From: Rhizobium sp. 007
GTDB taxonomy: Bacteria > Pseudomonadota > Alphaproteobacteria > Rhizobiales > Rhizobiaceae
NCBI RefSeq assembly: GCF_015353075.1
Contig: NZ_CP064188.1
Location: 806,001-870,000, forward strand
DNA: 64,000 bases
Direction of reading: 5' to 3'
Shown: positions 55,735-64,000 of the stretch, piece by piece
Position numbering within the stretch: the first letter of the stretch is position 1
Layout: each line of letters opens with the position of its first letter
Notes under the pieces: model-generated
Told to the model about the DNA's origin: nothing
What the model saw: only the letters and a program-made list of their open reading frames with translations
Database searches by the model: none
Translations under genes and position numbers: made by a program

Positions 55735-56472
55735 CTATCGCGAGCGCCCGGCGATGATTTCATCAGTGTTTGCCAAGGCCTTTCGAACCGCACTGCGGGC
55801 CGTGTGCGGCTGTTGCAATCGAATGCTTCTCTCGATGCGTTCATGAAGCATCTGCGTATGCCGCAGGCTGCTGCCCTCCCGCACGACATGGGCAAGAAGA
55901 TGATTGAGGGCGGATTCGATCAGAACGCCCAAGGGTACGAGCAGGTCGTTGCCGGAGGCGCGCAAGATCGCGATATGAAACCGAGCGTCGGACTCACTTC
56001 GTTGCTGGGGCGATGTCGCCCGAGCCATTTCATGAAGGGCCCGGCTGATCTCAATCATCTGCTCTTCGGTTCGCCGCTCGGCGGCCAGCGCCGTCGCCTC
56101 CGGCTCGATCATGTGGCGAAGCTCCTGCACTGCCCTTAAAAAGGGCTCGCGGTCGGGTGATGCCGCATACCAGCCCAAGACGTCGCGGTCCAAGAGGTTC
56201 CAGCGCTCTTTGGGCTCCACCCAGCTACCGATTTTCGGGCGCGAGGCGAGCAGGCCCTTTGCCATCAGCATCTTGATCGCCTCGCGCACGGCCGATCGGC
56301 TGACATTGAACATTTCGGACCATTTCGCCTCATTCGGCAGAATGGTTCCGGGCGGATAGTCGCCACGCACGATGCGAAGCCCGATCTCGCCGGCCACCGA
56401 AACATGCACGCTTCCGCCGGCCATGCGGGGGACGGTCGGGTCAGAGCGCTTTGTTGTTTTCCTGTCCGGCAT
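55735..56472 (-). CDS. GntR-family (FadR/FCD type) transcriptional regulator
   Basis: A 245-residue regulator. The winged helix reads SVAGEIGLRIVRGDYPPG, then ILPNEAKWSEMFNVSRSAVR and EAIKMLMAKGLLASRP, and the C-terminal FCD domain includes the metal/ligand residues in HMIEPEATALAAER and SDARFHIAILRASGN. FCD regulators usually respond to sugar acids or organic acids. It is the last gene of the minus-strand run after the binding protein, so it probably represses this sugar transport locus. The start at 56472 lacks a strong ribosome-binding site. Confidence 0.85.
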   Translation of the reverse strand: MPDRKTTKRSDPTVPRMAGGSVHVSVAGEIGLRIVRGDYPPGTILPNEAKWSEMFNVSRSAVREAIKMLMAKGLLASRPKIGSWVEPKERWNLLDRDVLGWYAASPDREPFLRAVQELRHMIEPEATALAAERRTEEQMIEISRALHEMARATSPQQRSESDARFHIAILRASGNDLLVPLGVLIESALNHLLAHVVREGSSLRHTQMLHERIERSIRLQQPHTARSAVRKALANTDEIIAGRSR

Positions 56473-56584
56473 CTGATTCAATCGCCTCAGCACTTTGTGA
56501 TCCCCAGCACGGACTAGGTCAAAAGTTGCCGCAATGACAAGAGACGTCAGCGAGCCTTTATCACCTTGAGATGATCGGGAGAAC

Positions 56585-56613
56585 CGGAGCGCCCAGTGGT
56601 TTTGGGCGCTCCG
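56585..56613 (-). terminator. hairpin between the sugar-binding protein gene and the GntR gene
   Basis: CGGAGCGCCCA and TGGGCGCTCCG pair perfectly over 11 bp with a seven-base loop, ten bases after the binding-protein stop on the minus strand, followed there by GTTCTCCC. It could reduce read-through into the regulator gene. Confidence 0.6.
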
Positions 56614-56622
56614 AACCACGCG

Positions 56623-57609
56623 TTATTTCTGGATGCAGGTGTCGACTGTGTCCTTGGTGCATTCGTCGAGCCCGGTGAACACCGGATCCTCAACCGGCTT
56701 TCCGGCGATCAGGTCCATCATCACGGAGGGTGCCTTGTAGCCCATTTCGAAGGGACGCTGGCCGACCAGCGCGGTGACAAGGCCCTCCTTGGCTATCGCC
56801 ACTTCGTCGCCGATCGTGTCGGCGGCGCCGATGACGAACTCGTTCTTGGCGATCTTGTCGGCCATCGGCTTGAACAGGTCGCGGTAGGGTTGGGGGGCGC
56901 CGAAGAGCGGCCAGCCGCCCATGATGCCGAAGCCGGCGAGGTCGGGATTGGCGGCGAGGATGTCAGTCATCGCCTGCACGCCCTTGGCGCCGTCGTCATT
57001 TGTGAACACTGGGCAGCCGGCGACCTCGGTCCAGCCGCCTTCACCCTTGAGCTCGGTCAGCCCTTCCTTGCCCGACAGCGAATCGCGCCAGCCCTGTGCG
57101 CGACGCAGAATGTTGTCGGCGCCGGGATTGCCCTGGATCGAGCAGACCTTGCCACCATCGGGCTTGGCCTCTTTCATGTAATCGCCGATGCGCTTGCCCA
57201 TCAGATAGTTGTCGGTGCCGAGATAGGTCTTTCGCAGAGCGGCGTCTTCCTGGGCGAGGTCGGCGTCGAGCGTCATCACCGGAACGCTCGGATTGGCTGT
57301 CTTGAGTGTCTGAGCGATAAGCTTGGCGTTCGACGGCGAGATGGCGATCGCAGCCGTGTCGGCCTTGCCCAGCATGTCCTGGACGATCTGGGCCTCGCCG
57401 GCTTCATCGGATGTCGATGCCGGGCCCGTGTAGAAGCACTCATATTCCGAGTCTGGATTTTCCTTGTTCCATTTCTGGCAACCCTGGTTGATCGCTTCGA
57501 AGAACGGGTTGTCGAGTCCTTTCACGACGATGACGAGCTGCTTCTTGGCAAGCGCCGGGCCGGCGGTGAGTGCCAAGGCCGTGAATGCAAGTAGTAATGC
57601 CTTCCTCAT
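56623..57609 (-). CDS. sugar ABC transporter substrate-binding protein (RbsB-like)
   Basis: A 328-residue periplasmic protein with signal peptide ending near residue 21 (ALAK). The type I binding fold is clear: LVIVVKGLDNPFFEAINQGC at the start, then AIAISPSNAKLIAQTLKTA and VMTLDADL. GGGAGGAAACC precedes the ATG at 57609. The ligand is a sugar or polyol; its genes for ATPase and permease lie in the opposite direction from 58893. Several Cys pairs are present, unusual but not unknown for the family. Confidence 0.9.
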   Translation of the reverse strand: MRKALLLAFTALALTAGPALAKKQLVIVVKGLDNPFFEAINQGCQKWNKENPDSEYECFYTGPASTSDEAGEAQIVQDMLGKADTAAIAISPSNAKLIAQTLKTANPSVPVMTLDADLAQEDAALRKTYLGTDNYLMGKRIGDYMKEAKPDGGKVCSIQGNPGADNILRRAQGWRDSLSGKEGLTELKGEGGWTEVAGCPVFTNDDGAKGVQAMTDILAANPDLAGFGIMGGWPLFGAPQPYRDLFKPMADKIAKNEFVIGAADTIGDEVAIAKEGLVTALVGQRPFEMGYKAPSVMMDLIAGKPVEDPVFTGLDECTKDTVDTCIQK

Positions 57610-57657
57610 GGTTTCCTCCCTTGAAACAGACGGGCGCGACGCGACCGCCATACGAAA

Positions 57658-58638
57658 TCAACCCGGGTACCAGACAATGCGAGGGTCATCCTGCGAACGC
57701 TCGTACTGCCAGGCCGAGTCGATAAGCCTTTCCAGATCGTAGCTGGGCTGCCAGTCCAGCAGGTATTTGGCTTTGCTATTGTCCATCCAATTCGAATGAT
57801 ATTGGCTTGGGATGTCGACAGCCTCAAGGTTTCGCGTGTGCGCCAGATAGGCTGCGACCTCGCCGTAGTCGACCGGCCGGTCCATACAGATATTGAAGAG
57901 CTGGCGCTTTGCGCGGGGATTGTCGATCGCGGCCAGAATGGCCGATACCAGATCGTCGACATGTACGAAATTACGCTTTAGCGGACGTCCGTCGGCGTCG
58001 CGCAGCAGCGGCACTGTGCTGGCTTCCACATAACGTCTCGCATCGCCTTGCGGGACGAGCGCCTTCCAGTCGGGGCCGCCGAAAACATCATCGCCGAAGG
58101 ACAGCGTGTATCTGAAATCATCCTTTTCCATGATCCACGGTGCGCGAAGGCAGCAGCTGTTGATGCCGTACTGGATGGCGAACTGGTCAAGCATCACCTC
58201 CTCGAGAACCTTGGAAAGCGCGTAACTGCCAGGATAGGCGCAATGCGGCGTATCCTCGGTGATCGGTCCGTCGTGGCGGTAGTAGAAATGGCCGATACCG
58301 GCATCACCGCCGATGAGGATGAACTGCTGTGCGGTAGCGCTAGTACGGAAGGCTTCGAGTAACCAGAAAAGACCCTTGACCGATACGTCCATGACGGCGG
58401 CAGGCGTTTCCTTGCAAGTGGCAAGATGCAGAACGTGGGTAACGTCTTTCATTGCGGCGGCCGCGACATGCGGGTCGGCGATCGAGCCCTTTGTGACTTC
58501 GACACGGCCGGTCTCAGGAAGCAAACGATTATGGCAAAGCGCGCGGATGCGTGCTTTCGAAAATCTCGGATCGTCAAGCAGCCCAGCAATGAAGCGCCGC
58601 CCGACCTTGCCCGTCGCACCGGTAACAAGGATCAGCAT
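57658..58638 (-). CDS. NAD-dependent epimerase/dehydratase (extended SDR)
   Basis: A 326-residue extended SDR. The nucleotide-binding loop is VTGATGKVGRR near residues 5-15 and the catalytic Tyr-Lys pair is in YALSKVLEE. It likely acts on the sugar or sugar nucleotide handled by the adjacent transporter, but the substrate is not evident. GGGAGAGAGC precedes the ATG at 58638. It is the first gene of the minus-strand run (SDR, binding protein, regulator) facing the ATPase gene. Confidence 0.86.
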   Translation of the reverse strand: MLILVTGATGKVGRRFIAGLLDDPRFSKARIRALCHNRLLPETGRVEVTKGSIADPHVAAAAMKDVTHVLHLATCKETPAAVMDVSVKGLFWLLEAFRTSATAQQFILIGGDAGIGHFYYRHDGPITEDTPHCAYPGSYALSKVLEEVMLDQFAIQYGINSCCLRAPWIMEKDDFRYTLSFGDDVFGGPDWKALVPQGDARRYVEASTVPLLRDADGRPLKRNFVHVDDLVSAILAAIDNPRAKRQLFNICMDRPVDYGEVAAYLAHTRNLEAVDIPSQYHSNWMDNSKAKYLLDWQPSYDLERLIDSAWQYERSQDDPRIVWYPG

Positions 58639-58892
58639 GCTCTCTCTCCCACAAACAGCTAATATCCGCCTGCTTCGCACGTCAACGGGTATTTGTCATA
58701 CAAAACAGATTTTTGTGATGTCTGCTTGATTCGCCGGACAATTGATTGACGCTTTCGCAAGGTTTTGCGTAAATGCGATGGAATCGCTTTTCTGGGAGGA
58801 CATCGGCAAGGCGAGATTGCGGGCATCTATCCCTTGGACGACATCTAAGGGCAATGAGGAAGCCTGAGAGGTTTTGGGAGGTTAGCAGGCTG

Positions 58893-59633
58893 GTGGCGGT
58901 TCTCGAACTCACCAACATCTCCAAACATTTCGGTGCCATCCAGGCAGTCAATGACGTTTCGCTTTCGCTGGAGGCGGGCCAGGTCGTCGGCCTCATGGGC
59001 GATAACGGCGCCGGAAAGTCGACACTGGTCAAGATGATTGCCGGCAATTTCCGGCCGAGCGAGGGCACCATACGCCTCGACGGCGCGGATATCGTCATGC
59101 ACCGGCCGGTGGAGGCGCGCCAGCACGGCATCGAGATCGTTCACCAGGATCTGGCACTCTGCAACAATCTGACGGCAGCGGCGAACGTGTTCCTCGGACG
59201 CGAGTTGCGGCGCGGCGTCGGTCCGCTGAAAGTCCTGGACTACAAGACCATGTATAGGCGTGCCGGCGAGATTTTCAGGGAGCTGAAGTCGGAGACGCGT
59301 CCCCGGGACCTTGTAAGGCAGATGTCAGGCGGCCAGCGGCAGGCGGTGGCGATTGCGCGCACCATGCTGTCGGAGGCAAAGATCGTGCTGATGGACGAGC
59401 CGACTGCGGCAATTTCCGTTCGCCAGGTGGCGGAGGTGCTCAATCTGATCCGCGAACTGCGTGACCGCGGCATTGCCGTTGTCCTGATCAGCCATCGCAT
59501 GCCGGACGTCTTTACGGTTGCCGACCGCGTCATCGTGTTGCGGCGAGGCAGAAAAGTTGCCGACAAGCCGATTGCGGCAAGTTCGCCAGAAGAAGTCACA
59601 GGTCTTATCACCGGCGCGATCGAACAGGTGTGA
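58893..59633 (+). CDS. sugar ABC transporter ATP-binding protein, single-domain (FrcA-like)
   Basis: A 246-residue ATPase with Walker A GDNGAGKSTLVKMI, signature MSGGQRQAVAIART, Walker B IVLMDEPTAAI and the switch His in ISHRMPDVF. Sugar ATPases of the RbsA type usually carry two such domains (about 500 residues); this one has one, as in rhizobial FrcA. The GTG at 58893 was chosen because GGGAGG lies ten bases upstream; an ATG at 58854 is the alternative. It is followed by the permease gene and diverges from the SDR gene. Confidence 0.87.
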   Translation: MAVLELTNISKHFGAIQAVNDVSLSLEAGQVVGLMGDNGAGKSTLVKMIAGNFRPSEGTIRLDGADIVMHRPVEARQHGIEIVHQDLALCNNLTAAANVFLGRELRRGVGPLKVLDYKTMYRRAGEIFRELKSETRPRDLVRQMSGGQRQAVAIARTMLSEAKIVLMDEPTAAISVRQVAEVLNLIRELRDRGIAVVLISHRMPDVFTVADRVIVLRRGRKVADKPIAASSPEEVTGLITGAIEQV

Positions 59634-59671
59634 TCGCGCTGCTTGGATAGTGGAAGAAATGAAGGTCGATG

Positions 59672-60670
59672 ATGGCTGTTACTCTTGACCAGACAATTGC
59701 ACAGAAGCAGCGGAACTGGCTTGCATCAATCGTGGGCGGGCAAACCTTCTGGGTCCTGATCGCAGTCATCCTCGCCTGTCTTTTCCTGTCTGCTGCAACC
59801 GACTCCTTCGCCACGGCGAAGAACCTCTACAATATCACCCGCAACGTCACTTTCGTTGCGATCATTGCGCTCGGCATGACGCTGGTGATCATCACCGGCG
59901 GCATCGATTTGTCCGTGGGATCGGTGCTCTGCCTGTGCAGCATGGTCCTGGCGGTGGTCATGCATGCCGGCTACAGCATCGAAGTCGGTATTGCCGCGTC
60001 GATCGGCACCGCCCTGGTCATCGGGGCCTTCAACGGACTGTTGATCGCCTATCTCGACTTCCCGCCTTTCGTCGTGACGCTCGGTATGCTGTCGATTGCG
60101 CGCAGTCTTGCGATGGTCGCATCAAACAATACCGTGGTCTTCCAATTCGGGCCGGATCACGACACGCTTCTGGCACTCGGTGGCGGCGCGTGGTTTCTCG
60201 GCATCGCCAACCCGGTGCTCTACATGATCATTCTGGCGCTGCTGACCGGTTTCGTGCTGCGCTGGACGAGGTTCGGACGTTATGTTTTTGCCATCGGCGG
60301 CAATGAGCATGCCGCAACATTGACCGGGGTTCCGGTACGCAGGATCAAGGTGGCAGTTTATATGATTTCCGCCCTGTCGGCGGGGGTTGCCGGCATTGTT
60401 CAAACCGGCTGGCTCGGCGCCGTTACCACCAATATAGGTGCCGGAATGGAACTTCAGGTCATCGCGGCCGCCGTCATTGGCGGCGCCAACCTGGCAGGCG
60501 GCGTCGGTACCGCTCTCGGCGCGTTGGTCGGAGCCGCCCTGATCGAAGTGATCCGCAACAGTCTCGGCCTGCTCGGCATCAACGCTTTTTGGCAGGGGAC
60601 CTTCATTGGCGGCGCCATCGTGCTTGCTGTGCTTTTCGACCGGATCCGCAACTTCCGGCAGAGCGAATAG
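59672..60670 (+). CDS. sugar ABC transporter permease (RbsC-like)
   Basis: A 332-residue membrane protein with about eight to ten hydrophobic segments. LGMTLVIITGGIDLSVGSV is the family signature near residue 75; RWTRFGRYVFAIGGNEHAA and AAVIGGANLAGGVG are also typical. GAAGG lies before the ATG pair at 59669/59672. It completes the importer with the ATPase and the divergently encoded binding protein. Similarity is to ribose/fructose-type permeases. Confidence 0.9.
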   Translation: MAVTLDQTIAQKQRNWLASIVGGQTFWVLIAVILACLFLSAATDSFATAKNLYNITRNVTFVAIIALGMTLVIITGGIDLSVGSVLCLCSMVLAVVMHAGYSIEVGIAASIGTALVIGAFNGLLIAYLDFPPFVVTLGMLSIARSLAMVASNNTVVFQFGPDHDTLLALGGGAWFLGIANPVLYMIILALLTGFVLRWTRFGRYVFAIGGNEHAATLTGVPVRRIKVAVYMISALSAGVAGIVQTGWLGAVTTNIGAGMELQVIAAAVIGGANLAGGVGTALGALVGAALIEVIRNSLGLLGINAFWQGTFIGGAIVLAVLFDRIRNFRQSE

Positions 60671-61084
60671 GGGTCTTGCTTGGATCCGTCCGCGAGAGTT
60701 CGACGACTGTGGACACGCAATGCCAGTGGATAGAGATCGATGCCGGGCTTTCCATGGTGCAAATCCGAAAGTCGCTTACAAACGACAGATTCGGAGATGA
60801 TGAGATTGCCTTTGACGACGATCTTCATTCTGGCGCTGCCTGTATCAGAAGCCGCTCGGAGCGGGAGAGGTGCGCAAACGAGCTTTCGTGCCGGCTGATC
60901 ACGTGGGGATATGGCTGCGGTTACGGTGAGTTGTACGATGCCATGTCCGTTTTCGTCGAAAGGCCCAAAGGGAGAAACACTGAGGTCTTCAGAGAGACCT
61001 TTGTAAGGACGTTCCTGTCTGGGCGGAGTAATGCTGCATAATCATGCAGTTGCACGACGCAAGTTGGCCTGATCCTATCTCGAC
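60671..61084. other. intergenic stretch after the sugar permease
   Basis: About 410 bases without a supported gene. A plus-strand frame crossing it has no ribosome-binding site or motif. Confidence 0.5.
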
Positions 61085-61288
61085 ATGGACACGAAACTTG
61101 CAGACTTGAAACTCAAGCCCTGGCTCCTCGCCGAGCTTAACCAGCGCGGATATCAAGTGGCCGGAGATATACGACACCTGTCACCAGCAGAGGCGCTGCG
61201 GATACCAGGAATGGGCGGACGGGATTGGCAAAAGGTCGCCAAAGCGTTGGGGCGAGACCCATATCCTAACCTAAAGAAGCGTCGATAG
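61085..61288 (+). CDS. small helix-hairpin-helix protein, RpoA C-terminal-like
   Basis: A 67-residue protein whose block LSPAEALRIPGMGGRDWQKV resembles the helix-hairpin-helix of the RNA polymerase alpha C-terminal domain and similar DNA-binding modules. LNQRGYQVAGDIRH before it fits the same fold. It is basic at the end (LKKRR). Possibly binds DNA; no partner is evident. No strong ribosome-binding site was found. Confidence 0.62.
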   Translation: MDTKLADLKLKPWLLAELNQRGYQVAGDIRHLSPAEALRIPGMGGRDWQKVAKALGRDPYPNLKKRR

Positions 61289-61607
61289 CGCTGCCCGGAC
61301 AAGGGGGAAGGGAGGTAGAACGGCAACTACCGCCGGTTGGCGTCGATTTGACGCTTGCTTGTCTCAAAACAGCTGGGCTCAGCTGACTGCGAGCTGCATC
61401 GATTTGTTTTTCGGGAAGAGTGGCGAATTCGAGGAAGGTGACTTTAGATGCCAAGTTGGCGCCGTGACCGGTTGGCTCCGAATGTCCTACATGATTGAAA
61501 AAAGAATGCATCGCCGGGCGATACGATTTCGCCCCGAGGAAGCTACCGGCCCATCATCTCTACGTATGCGAGGCAGGAAATCAGGAACTACAGATTGGCG
61601 ACCTGCC
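61289..61607. other. gene-poor stretch before the toxin remnant
   Basis: About 320 bases with no gene or clear signal recognised. Confidence 0.45.
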
Positions 61608-62021
61608 CTATCTCGTCCGATCGACGCGGGCGCGTCCTGCAGCGAGGAAAGGCGCGAAGGCCTTGCGCACTTCCTCAAATGCCACTGAATTTTCCTCGCG
61701 GCGTCTGTGTCATGTCGAAATGGTAGGATTTGCCAAGGATATCGTAATTGCACTCGCTGACTGTAATCCAGCCGCGTTTGAGGTCCGAAGCTTGGCTCTC
61801 TTGAGTTCAAGTGCCGGAATTTCGAGGGCAGTTTGCCCCGAATATGGGGGTGCCGAGGAAATGGGCAGCAACAGGATGTGGGTATTATCCTTGTCGTCCC
61901 GCATGGCAAGCAGCAGGCAAACCGGGCGGTCTTTTTCGCCGTGTTCCTGCCCCTTGTCATCCTGCCAGCGCCAGAGATAGGGGTAGGTGACGATATCGCC
62001 CTTGACGAAATGCTCAGTCAT
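61608..62021 (-). pseudogene. PemK/MazF-like toxin gene, apparently frameshifted twice
   Basis: The first 80 or so residues (HFVKGDIVTYPYLWRWQDD, RPVCLLLAM, THILLLPISSAPPYSG, TALEIPALEL) look like a PemK/MazF-type endoribonuclease toxin. In this frame the protein then ends in an unrelated tail at 61710. The expected continuation is in another frame (LKRGWITVSECNYDILGKSYH, ending PRGKFS), and the C-terminal part AFEEVRKAFAPFLAAGRARV lies in a third, stopping at 61608. The shifts fall near 61800 and 61690. The toxin is probably inactive. It overlaps the antitoxin gene by eight bases. Confidence 0.65.
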
Positions 62022-62280
62022 CCTTGGACGCCTGATGCTCGGCGGAATCCTTATCTAGCTGTTCCATGAACATGTCGGCCAGGTCGCGGGGCATCTCGCC
62101 CGGACCATAGGCGCGGCGTGGGTCTTCATTGCCGGTCATGCGCTCGTAAAGATCGATTGGAACGACCACTACGGATGCGCGGCCATGTTTGGTCAAAGTG
62201 ATGGGGTGTCGTTTGGCTTCGTCGTGATAACGTCCGAAGTGCCGCATAAATTCGGCTGTCGAAACGGTCTTGTTGGTCAT
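62014..62280 (-). CDS. antitoxin, Phd/YefM-like
   Basis: An 88-residue antitoxin. VSTAEFMRHFGRYHDEAKRH and PITLTKHGRASVVVVPIDLY are the Phd/YefM DNA-binding and dimer part, and the C-terminal part rich in Asp/Glu would wrap the toxin. It is intact, unlike the toxin gene behind it. The ATG at 62280 has GGAAGGGCAGG before it. It should repress its own promoter through the palindrome at 62322-62352. Confidence 0.82.
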   Translation of the reverse strand: MTNKTVSTAEFMRHFGRYHDEAKRHPITLTKHGRASVVVVPIDLYERMTGNEDPRRAYGPGEMPRDLADMFMEQLDKDSAEHQASKDD

Positions 62281-62306
62281 GAACCTGCCCTTCCTGTGTT
62301 GTCTGA

Positions 62307-62352
62307 ATAATACAGAAAAGACAGGAAACCGCAAGGCACTTGCGGTTTCCTG
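62307..62352 (-). promoter_or_regulatory. promoter and operator of the antitoxin-toxin operon
   Basis: A perfect 14-bp inverted repeat with a three-base loop spans 62322-62352. On the minus strand TTGCGG (62334-62329), inside it, and TATTAT (62312-62307) are separated by 16 bases, a good -35/-10 pair. This overlap of palindrome and promoter is typical of self-regulated antitoxins. The hairpin followed by TCTTTTCTG could also serve as a terminator. Confidence 0.6.
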
Positions 62353-62840
62353 ACCGGATGACTTTGACTAGCTCTATGATAACATCCCTATTCAGGCCGG
62401 TGAAAACGGACGAGAACTACACTTGCGAAGCCGGCGAACTCCGAGCCTGGGAAGCGGGTGAGTACCAGGCTGTCAAGGCATTTTAGGAGGCGCTTCACGC
62501 AAATATCTACATAAACTGCGGCAGTCTCTGCGCTGTGATGGGCTGATAAGTCCTACGCCTCCCAAATCTGGCAGGGCAATCAGATCCGGCTTGGTCAAAG
62601 TGCCGTCACGGGCATGTCGGCGTTCAACCAGCGTACGACACCCCGTATCGCAGCCGACCTGATCGAAGATCAAAGTACCGGGCGCATCCCACCATCCTGT
62701 TCGTCTAACGTTTCATCGCACGAACTTTCATGCCTCGGATCTCTTGTTCTCGTTCGCGGAAGGCCGGCAGAGGCATTCATATAGACCAACGAACGCACTG
62801 CGCTTTCCGTTCTGCGAGGAGTAAAGCGTGAAGTGGTGGG
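62353..62840. other. gene-poor stretch between the antitoxin promoter and the phosphatase gene
   Basis: About 490 bases; a 66-codon minus-strand frame at 62473 has no motif or ribosome-binding site. Nothing else recognised. Confidence 0.45.
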
Positions 62841-63584
62841 CTAGTCGGAGTGGGAGACATAAAGGAAGCGCGGCTCGCTATTGCCAGCAATCACGACGGC
62901 TGACAGGCGTCCTGTGCGATAGGCCCCCGTATCGATCGCTATGCGGTTCGAATGGATCTCCGGAAGTTCTGAGCCCGTGATCGTGTGACCATGCACTACG
63001 ACCTTTTCGAGTGGGTCTGAGACATCGAGGAAGCGTTCGCGTATTTCGCGAAGATCCCGCTCGTCCTGGTCCGCAAGGGGCTTCTTCGGGTCGATCCCGG
63101 CATGGACGAGGCAGTAGCCATTCACGATGACCATGTCTGCGGCTCGATTGAGCAGTGCCAGATGATGCGCATATCGGGGAAGCAGCAGGTCCGGCAGCTC
63201 TCCTGCCCAGCCCGGCATGCGGTGACTGTAAGACCGAAGGGTCGACTTTCCGCCTAGGCCTGACAGCCAATGATCAAGCGCCGGATCGCCGAGATGGTTA
63301 TTCAACGCCTCGCGAAACAGGTAGTCGTGATTTCCGAGAATGAATTGCGATCCCTCACGTTCCTGAAGCGTCGCATGCACCATTTCCATCGCTCGCCGAC
63401 TGTCCGGCCCTCTGTCGACGATATCGCCAAGGAATACGACCCGCGGCTCCGCGCCGCATCTGTCGGCATCTTCGTCAATTGTCGCTAACAGAACCTCAAG
63501 CAAGCTGGCCATCCCATGAACATCGCCAATGGCATAAACGGGGCGAGACACAGAACTGGCTAACTCGACGATTTTCATTGGCAT
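62841..63584 (-). CDS. PPP-family metallophosphatase
   Basis: A 247-residue serine/threonine-protein-phosphatase-like enzyme. The three metal motifs are present: YAIGDVHGMASL, VFLGDIVDRGPDS and FILGNHDYLF, and later histidines in CLVHAGIDP and VVHGHTITG. Bacterial members include protein phosphatases and Ap4A hydrolase-like enzymes; the substrate here is unknown. Start at 63584 or six bases later. No operon partner. Confidence 0.87.
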   Translation of the reverse strand: MPMKIVELASSVSRPVYAIGDVHGMASLLEVLLATIDEDADRCGAEPRVVFLGDIVDRGPDSRRAMEMVHATLQEREGSQFILGNHDYLFREALNNHLGDPALDHWLSGLGGKSTLRSYSHRMPGWAGELPDLLLPRYAHHLALLNRAADMVIVNGYCLVHAGIDPKKPLADQDERDLREIRERFLDVSDPLEKVVVHGHTITGSELPEIHSNRIAIDTGAYRTGRLSAVVIAGNSEPRFLYVSHSD

Positions 63585-63911
63585 ACTCAGACGCAATACA
63601 AGCACTACTCTTCCTTCATCTGAGATGATGCAGCTCTGCTGACAAGGGAGGGAGCTCGGCAAGTGCTTGTTGTGGTGTATGAAACGTCAATCCTTTGCCC
63701 GCTGTCTGCTATACGTCGCATCGAAGGACAGTTTCATACGGGCGCTCAATTGATCCGGTTACTCTTCGACTGCTGCATCGGCCTGAAAGCAGATTCGGCT
63801 CTTCCGGCTTGTCCTGCCCCGTGACGAGCCATATTTTAGAGGAATGCCAGGCGCCGCATGAAAGGGGTGACGCTTTACCGTGCGTAAATCTTGCTCATCA
63901 GGAACGAAAGC
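63585..63911. other. intergenic stretch before the last gene
   Basis: About 330 bases with no supported gene. It should contain promoters for the two divergent flanking genes. Confidence 0.45.
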
Positions 63912-64000
63912 ATGAACATCGACAGAATTTTGCGGTCCGTTGTGGCCGTACGTTCTTCAATTCCGGAAGATGCCTTCACGGCGATGACGCTCGGTACCCA
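63912..64000 (+). CDS. 5' end of a gene cut by the window edge, possibly a trypsin-like protease
   Basis: An ORF starting MNIDRILRSVVAVRSSIPED with AGGAA before the ATG; 29 codons are visible. The VVAVRSSIPED..TAMTLGT start resembles small trypsin-like serine proteases of rhizobia, but this is too short to be sure. The rest lies outside the window. Confidence 0.4.
   Translation, partial: MNIDRILRSVVAVRSSIPEDAFTAMTLGT

Noticed and set aside
60589..61041. 150-codon plus-strand ORF after the sugar permease
   Set aside because: First half overlaps the permease in another frame; the rest has no motif.

Overview
The window reads as GC-rich alphaproteobacterial DNA, most likely a rhizobium (Ensifer/Sinorhizobium or a close relative). 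The reasons are a red-type RuBisCO operon with cbbX, a tetrahydromethanopterin (H4MPT) C1 pathway, XoxF with pqqABCDE, and an MctSR-MctP monocarboxylate system. From memory a similar gene set sits on the S. meliloti pSymB replicon, so a megaplasmid or chromid is plausible; that placement is inference. No rRNA, tRNA, CRISPR array or replication gene was recognised.

Layout. 1-4.1 kb: ugp-like ABC uptake genes (binding-protein gene cut by the window edge and frameshifted) with a glycerophosphodiesterase and a HAD phosphatase. 4.3-5.0 kb: an Ohr-type peroxidase and a small ORF. 5.1-10.2 kb (minus): binding protein, beta-propeller, cupredoxin-like protein, ABC ATPase, ABC-2 permease and an exported protein, a layout like the PQQ-associated and lanthanide-linked lut clusters. 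10.3-28.1 kb: H4MPT cofactor genes and the formaldehyde oxidation enzymes Fae, MtdB, Mch and FhcBADC. 28.1-37.8 kb: cbbR diverging from cbbFPTALSX and an epimerase gene. 37.9-42.3 kb: cytochrome c, then a decayed stretch with a broken IS5-family element, a shattered VOC gene and small ORFs. 42.7-49.5 kb: xoxF, xoxG, xoxJ and pqqABCDE. 49.6-55.6 kb: a glycosyltransferase, mctS-mctR, a DUF3311 gene and mctP. 55.7-60.7 kb: a divergently arranged sugar ABC transporter with a GntR-family regulator and an SDR enzyme. 61-64 kb: a small HhH protein, a toxin-antitoxin pair whose toxin gene is broken, a PPP-type phosphatase and the start of a further gene.

How it works together. XoxF, a lanthanide/PQQ methanol dehydrogenase by its extra Asp, would oxidise methanol to formaldehyde in the periplasm and pass electrons to XoxG. 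Fae, MtdB, Mch and Fhc would carry the C1 unit on H4MPT to formate. After formate oxidation (not encoded here) the CO2 can be fixed by the Cbb enzymes. The window therefore holds most of a methanol-to-CO2-to-biomass route, with the cofactor synthesis genes for PQQ and H4MPT and a candidate metal or cofactor transport cluster beside it. mctSR-mctP adds uptake of small monocarboxylates under two-component control.

Starts were moved from the longest ORF to the codon best supported by a Shine-Dalgarno sequence, family length or overlap with the upstream stop. All family names come from reading motifs, not from database searches.
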